Positions 61,732 through 64,000 of a stretch of DNA of 64,000 nucleotides are shown piece by piece; the stretch's first letter is position 1; every line of letters begins with the position of its first letter. A program made the translations under genes and the position numbers. The DNA lies in assembly GCA_015066395.1 (NCBI GenBank), contig SVOL01000005.1, positions 1-64,000 on the forward strand. The letters run 5' to 3'. The notes beneath the pieces were generated by a model. That model did no database searches and was not told where the DNA came from. It saw nothing but the letters and a program-made list of their open reading frames with translations. Origin of the DNA: Oscillospiraceae bacterium (lineage in GTDB: Bacteria; Bacillota; Clostridia; Oscillospirales; Acutalibacteraceae).

Positions 61732-61872
61732 ATGAACAACCAGAATCAGAACAATAATCAGAACAGAAATCAGAACAACAATAACAACAATCAGAACCAG
61801 AACAACAACCAGAACAGAAATCAGAATAATAATAACCAGAACAACAATCAGGACCAGCAGAACAGAAAGTAA
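61732..61872 (+). CDS. 46-residue Asn/Gln-only-like microprotein
   Basis: ATG 61732, after GGGGTGAT, opens a 46-codon frame. It encodes 28 Asn, 12 Gln, 3 Arg, 1 Lys, 1 Asp and Met. The block NNNQNRNQNNNN occurs twice (residues 7-18 and 24-35) with AAC/AAT exchanges between copies, which argues for selection on the protein. A dedicated terminator follows. A possible forespore-type promoter (AGAATA at 61678-61683, then CAATAATA at 61700-61707) is a guess. No family known to me; it is too simple for function to be read. Confidence 0.62.
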   Translation: MNNQNQNNNQNRNQNNNNNNQNQNNNQNRNQNNNNQNNNQDQQNRK

Positions 61873-61898
61873 TTTTAAATTAAAGCTGTTCTCAAAAT

Positions 61899-61935
61899 TT
61901 AAAGCCGACAGGGGTTATTCCTGCCGGCTTTTACT
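61899..61935. terminator. Bidirectional terminator after the Asn/Gln gene
   Basis: AAAGCCGACAGG (61901-61912) pairs with CCTGCCGGCTTT (61920-61931), one mismatch, with flanking T/A runs. It also serves mrnC on the other strand. Confidence 0.85.
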
Positions 61936-61946
61936 TTAGGCAAGGA

Positions 61947-62324
61947 TCAATCCTTGATACCTTTCCAAATAATATCAAACAACATATTAAGTCTTTCTGT
62001 CTCACCTTTAAGATAAAGAAAACCGAACAAGGCTTCAACACCCGTGGCACTGTGATAGACACCCGAAGTGGCATTTTTAGGGATCTGACCGACGTGGTTA
62101 TTCCGACCGCGTTTGTAGATACCCGCCTCCTCTTCGGTCAAGCAATCCTTTATCAACTCAAACGCACTGCTCTGAGCATTGGCGTTGACATATTCGACCG
62201 ATCTTTTATGTAACTCGCCGACCGGTCTCTCGACCTCGGCAAGTTTTGCCCTTACCAACACACCGTATACGGCATCACCCACAAAGGCGAGTGTTGACGG
62301 GCTCAAAAGTTTTGGATTTTCCAT
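61947..62324 (-). CDS. mrnC: Mini-ribonuclease III
   Basis: RNase III-like catalytic domain without a dsRNA-binding domain; matures 23S rRNA ends. LSPSTLAFVGDAVYGVLVR, RGRNNHVGQIPKNATSGVYHSATGVEALFGFLYL carry the acidic metal ligands (D17, E97-type). 125 residues. It begins 2 bp after the obgE stop. Confidence 0.95.
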   Translation of the reverse strand: MENPKLLSPSTLAFVGDAVYGVLVRAKLAEVERPVGELHKRSVEYVNANAQSSAFELIKDCLTEEEAGIYKRGRNNHVGQIPKNATSGVYHSATGVEALFGFLYLKGETERLNMLFDIIWKGIKD

Positions 62325-62326
62325 AA

Positions 62327-63598
62327 TTACGGCACGTAATTGAACTCAATATCGTAAACGCTGACGATATCGCCTTCCTTAACCCCTGCCTCTTTAAGCG
62401 CGTGTATGATTCCGCTCGATTGAAGCACTCGCTGAAAATACTGCAAGGACTCATAGTCATCGGGATCGACCGTCTCCAAAATGCGGAGCAACCACGGTGC
62501 CTCGATAACGAAAACATCGTCCTCGACGGTAAGAGTGAACTCACGCTTTTTGGCAACCGTATAATCCTCAACGGGCAACGGCTCGGGCTCATATTTTACA
62601 ACCGGCGGCAGTTTGCTAAGCTCAGCGGCAACGTGATTTATGACATCGGCAGTACCCTCAGCGATAGCCGCCATACATTCGAAATATGCAAAACCGCGCG
62701 ACTCGAAATACTCACGGACTGTTGCCAGAGTTTCTTCATCGGTAAGGTCGCACTTATTGGCAACTATGACCTGCTTGCGTTCTGCAAGTTCAGGACTGAA
62801 GTTCTTTAATTCGTAATTTATCTTTTCAAAATCGTCAATAGGATCTCTGCCCTCACTGCCCGAAACATCGATAACGTGAACAAGCAGACGGCAACGCTCA
62901 ACGTGACGTAAAAACTCGTGACCGAGACCCAAACCTTCACTCGCACCCTCGATAATACCAGGAATATCCGCCATTACAAAGGAACTTCCGGCATCGACTC
63001 TGACAACGCCCAAGGTGGGAATAAGAGTGGTAAAATGATAGTTGGCGATCTTCGGTTTTGCTTCGCTGACGACCGAAATGAAGGTTGATTTACCGACATT
63101 CGGGAAACCAATAAGTCCCACATCAGCCAGCAACTTCAACTCTAAAATAACGTCGAATTCCTCACCGGGAATGCCGGGCTTTGCGAATTTCGGGATCTGC
63201 CTTGTAGCATTGGCAAAATGGCTGTTACCCCAACCGCCGTTACCGCCTTTAGCTACAGTCACGGGCTCATCATCCGAAATATCAGCGATAATGCGACCGG
63301 TTTCGGCATCCTTAATAAGCGTGCCGCGAGGTACTGAAAGCACTAAATCCTTGGCGTTTTTGCCTGTGCAACGTCCTGCACCGCCGGGCTGACCGCTTTC
63401 GGCGATATATTTTTTCTTGTATCTGAAATCGGCCAAAGTAGAAAGACTGTCGTCGACCTTAAAAACAACGTTTCCGCCTTTTCCGCCGTCACCGCCATCA
63501 GGTCCGCCTGCGGCGACAAACTTCTCACGGTGGAAAGAAACCTTGCCGTTACCGCCGTCTCCCGCCTTTATATAGATTTTTGCAATATCAACAAACAT
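62327..63598 (-). CDS. obgE: GTPase Obg
   Basis: Essential GTPase linking ribosome assembly, stress and, in Bacillus, sporulation initiation. The Gly-rich Obg fold (AGDGGNGKVSFHREKFVAAGGPDGGDGGKGG) spans 1-158. The G domain has GFPNVGKSTF, DIPGIIEGASEGLGLGHEFLRH and NKCDL, and a C-terminal OCT domain ends at VP. ATG 63598 follows GAGAGG; 423 residues. It follows rpmA, with a hairpin between them. Confidence 0.97.
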   Translation of the reverse strand: MFVDIAKIYIKAGDGGNGKVSFHREKFVAAGGPDGGDGGKGGNVVFKVDDSLSTLADFRYKKKYIAESGQPGGAGRCTGKNAKDLVLSVPRGTLIKDAETGRIIADISDDEPVTVAKGGNGGWGNSHFANATRQIPKFAKPGIPGEEFDVILELKLLADVGLIGFPNVGKSTFISVVSEAKPKIANYHFTTLIPTLGVVRVDAGSSFVMADIPGIIEGASEGLGLGHEFLRHVERCRLLVHVIDVSGSEGRDPIDDFEKINYELKNFSPELAERKQVIVANKCDLTDEETLATVREYFESRGFAYFECMAAIAEGTADVINHVAAELSKLPPVVKYEPEPLPVEDYTVAKKREFTLTVEDDVFVIEAPWLLRILETVDPDDYESLQYFQRVLQSSGIIHALKEAGVKEGDIVSVYDIEFNYVP

Positions 63599-63629
63599 AA
63601 ATTTTCCTCTCAAAGGATAATTTTTAAGA

Positions 63630-63656
63630 AAAAAACCCGGGAAAACCCGGGTTTTA
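63630..63656 (-). terminator. Hairpin between rpmA and obgE
   Basis: AAAACCCGGG (63632-63641) pairs with CCCGGGTTTT (63646-63655), followed on the minus strand by TTCTT. It likely reduces transcription from rpmA into obgE, since no strong promoter is seen for obgE. Confidence 0.8.
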
Positions 63657-63667
63657 GTGAACAAATC

Positions 63668-63952
63668 TTACTGCTCGACAGCGTAGATGCTGACCTTCTT
63701 GCGGTCACGTCCCATACGCTCGAACTTAACCTTTCCGTCAATAAGAGCGAAAAGTGTGTCGTCAGATCCTTTGCCTACATTTTCACCGGCATGGATATGA
63801 GTTCCTCTCTGGCGAACGATGATGTTGCCTGCGAGAACAAACTGTCCGTCTGCGCGCTTAACGCCAAGACGCTTAGACTCACTGTCACGGCCGTTCTTAG
63901 TAGAACCAACACCCTTTTTGTGAGCGAACAGCTGAATGTTAATCATCAACAT
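63668..63952 (-). CDS. rpmA: 50S ribosomal protein L27 with cleavable leader
   Basis: 94 residues: [29 protein letters not shown] and [20 protein letters not shown] are L27. The N-terminal extension MLMINIQLF before AHKKG is the Bacillota-type leader that the Prp protease removes to expose the translation-active N terminus. ATG 63952 is 7 nt past GGAGGTG. rplU and prp usually precede it and would lie beyond the window. Confidence 0.98.
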   Translation of the reverse strand: MLMINIQLFAHKKGVGSTKNGRDSESKRLGVKRADGQFVLAGNIIVRQRGTHIHAGENVGKGSDDTLFALIDGKVKFERMGRDRKKVSIYAVEQ

Positions 63953-64000
63953 AGGATTACACCTCCGAATAAACTTTTAAGTGATTTCGATATTGTTTTG

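Noticed and set aside
61741..61860. Short periodic repeats that look like a tandem or CRISPR-like array
   Set aside because: Repeat units are codon multiples of Asn/Gln with synonymous changes and no constant spacer length; a coding explanation fits better.

Overview
The window is a 64 kb stretch of chromosome from a spore-forming member of the Bacillota, most likely a Clostridia lineage near Oscillospirales/Ruminococcaceae; that placement is an inference from gene content and moderate base composition. Spore formation is indicated by sigE-spoIIGA and gpr-spoIIP. Other pointers are the lon-ysxC pair, the ylxM-ffh-rpsP-khpA-rimM-trmD order, rpsF-ssb-rpsR, rpsT next to gpr, a Prp-type L27 leader peptide, PduL as phosphotransacylase, and SAM-I and FMN riboswitches. 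I saw no rRNA, tRNA, CRISPR array, insertion sequence or prophage.

Layout. 0-4 kb: a PutP-type symporter, then two COG0523 (CobW-type) metal GTPases; the first has a very His/Cys-rich insert and the second carries a DUF1980-like tail. 4-7 kb: the spoIIGA-sigE operon with a Spo0A-like promoter, a small membrane protein, and an Ogg glycosylase whose promoter touches its start codon. 7-16.9 kb: an LTA-synthase-like sulfatase, lysA, ysxC, lon, pncB, tyrA and ptsH. 17-20.7 kb: the SRP/S16/trmD operon. 20.7-28.8 kb: an orphan peptide-binding lipoprotein, a 57-codon gene between two hairpins, a two-membrane-protein plus M20-peptidase module ending in hpt, riboswitch-controlled metK and ribU, and a DUF1294 protein. 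28.8-33.7 kb: two large secreted wall-associated proteins and a microprotein with an OadB-like motif, read from a promoter that overlaps a divergent one. 33.7-43 kb: rpsF-ssb-rpsR, pduL-hemW, mscL, galE, a TIGR02206/YwaF-like protein, a FucI-like isomerase with a palindromic operator, and prmA-prfB. 43-52 kb: a P-type ATPase homologue with degraded catalytic motifs, the tsaE-tsaB-rpiB-upp operon, rodA, gpr-spoIIP plus a small membrane protein, and rpsT. 52-64 kb: trmL, the glycolytic pgk-tpiA-gpmI operon, plsC/dagK-type lipid genes, a YhcC-type radical SAM gene, an rRNA methyltransferase, a 46-residue Asn/Gln microprotein, mrnC, obgE and rpmA.

Most genes are housekeeping and form compact operons closed by strong hairpin terminators. 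Most promoters are near-consensus sigma-A boxes with 16-18 bp spacers. The points most worth following are the P-type ATPase lookalike, the Asn/Gln microprotein, the frameshift-free prfB, the divergent overlapping promoter with a Spo0A-like box, the paired metal GTPases, and two arrays of small hairpins separated by GCGATATA-like spacers, each lying between convergent genes.
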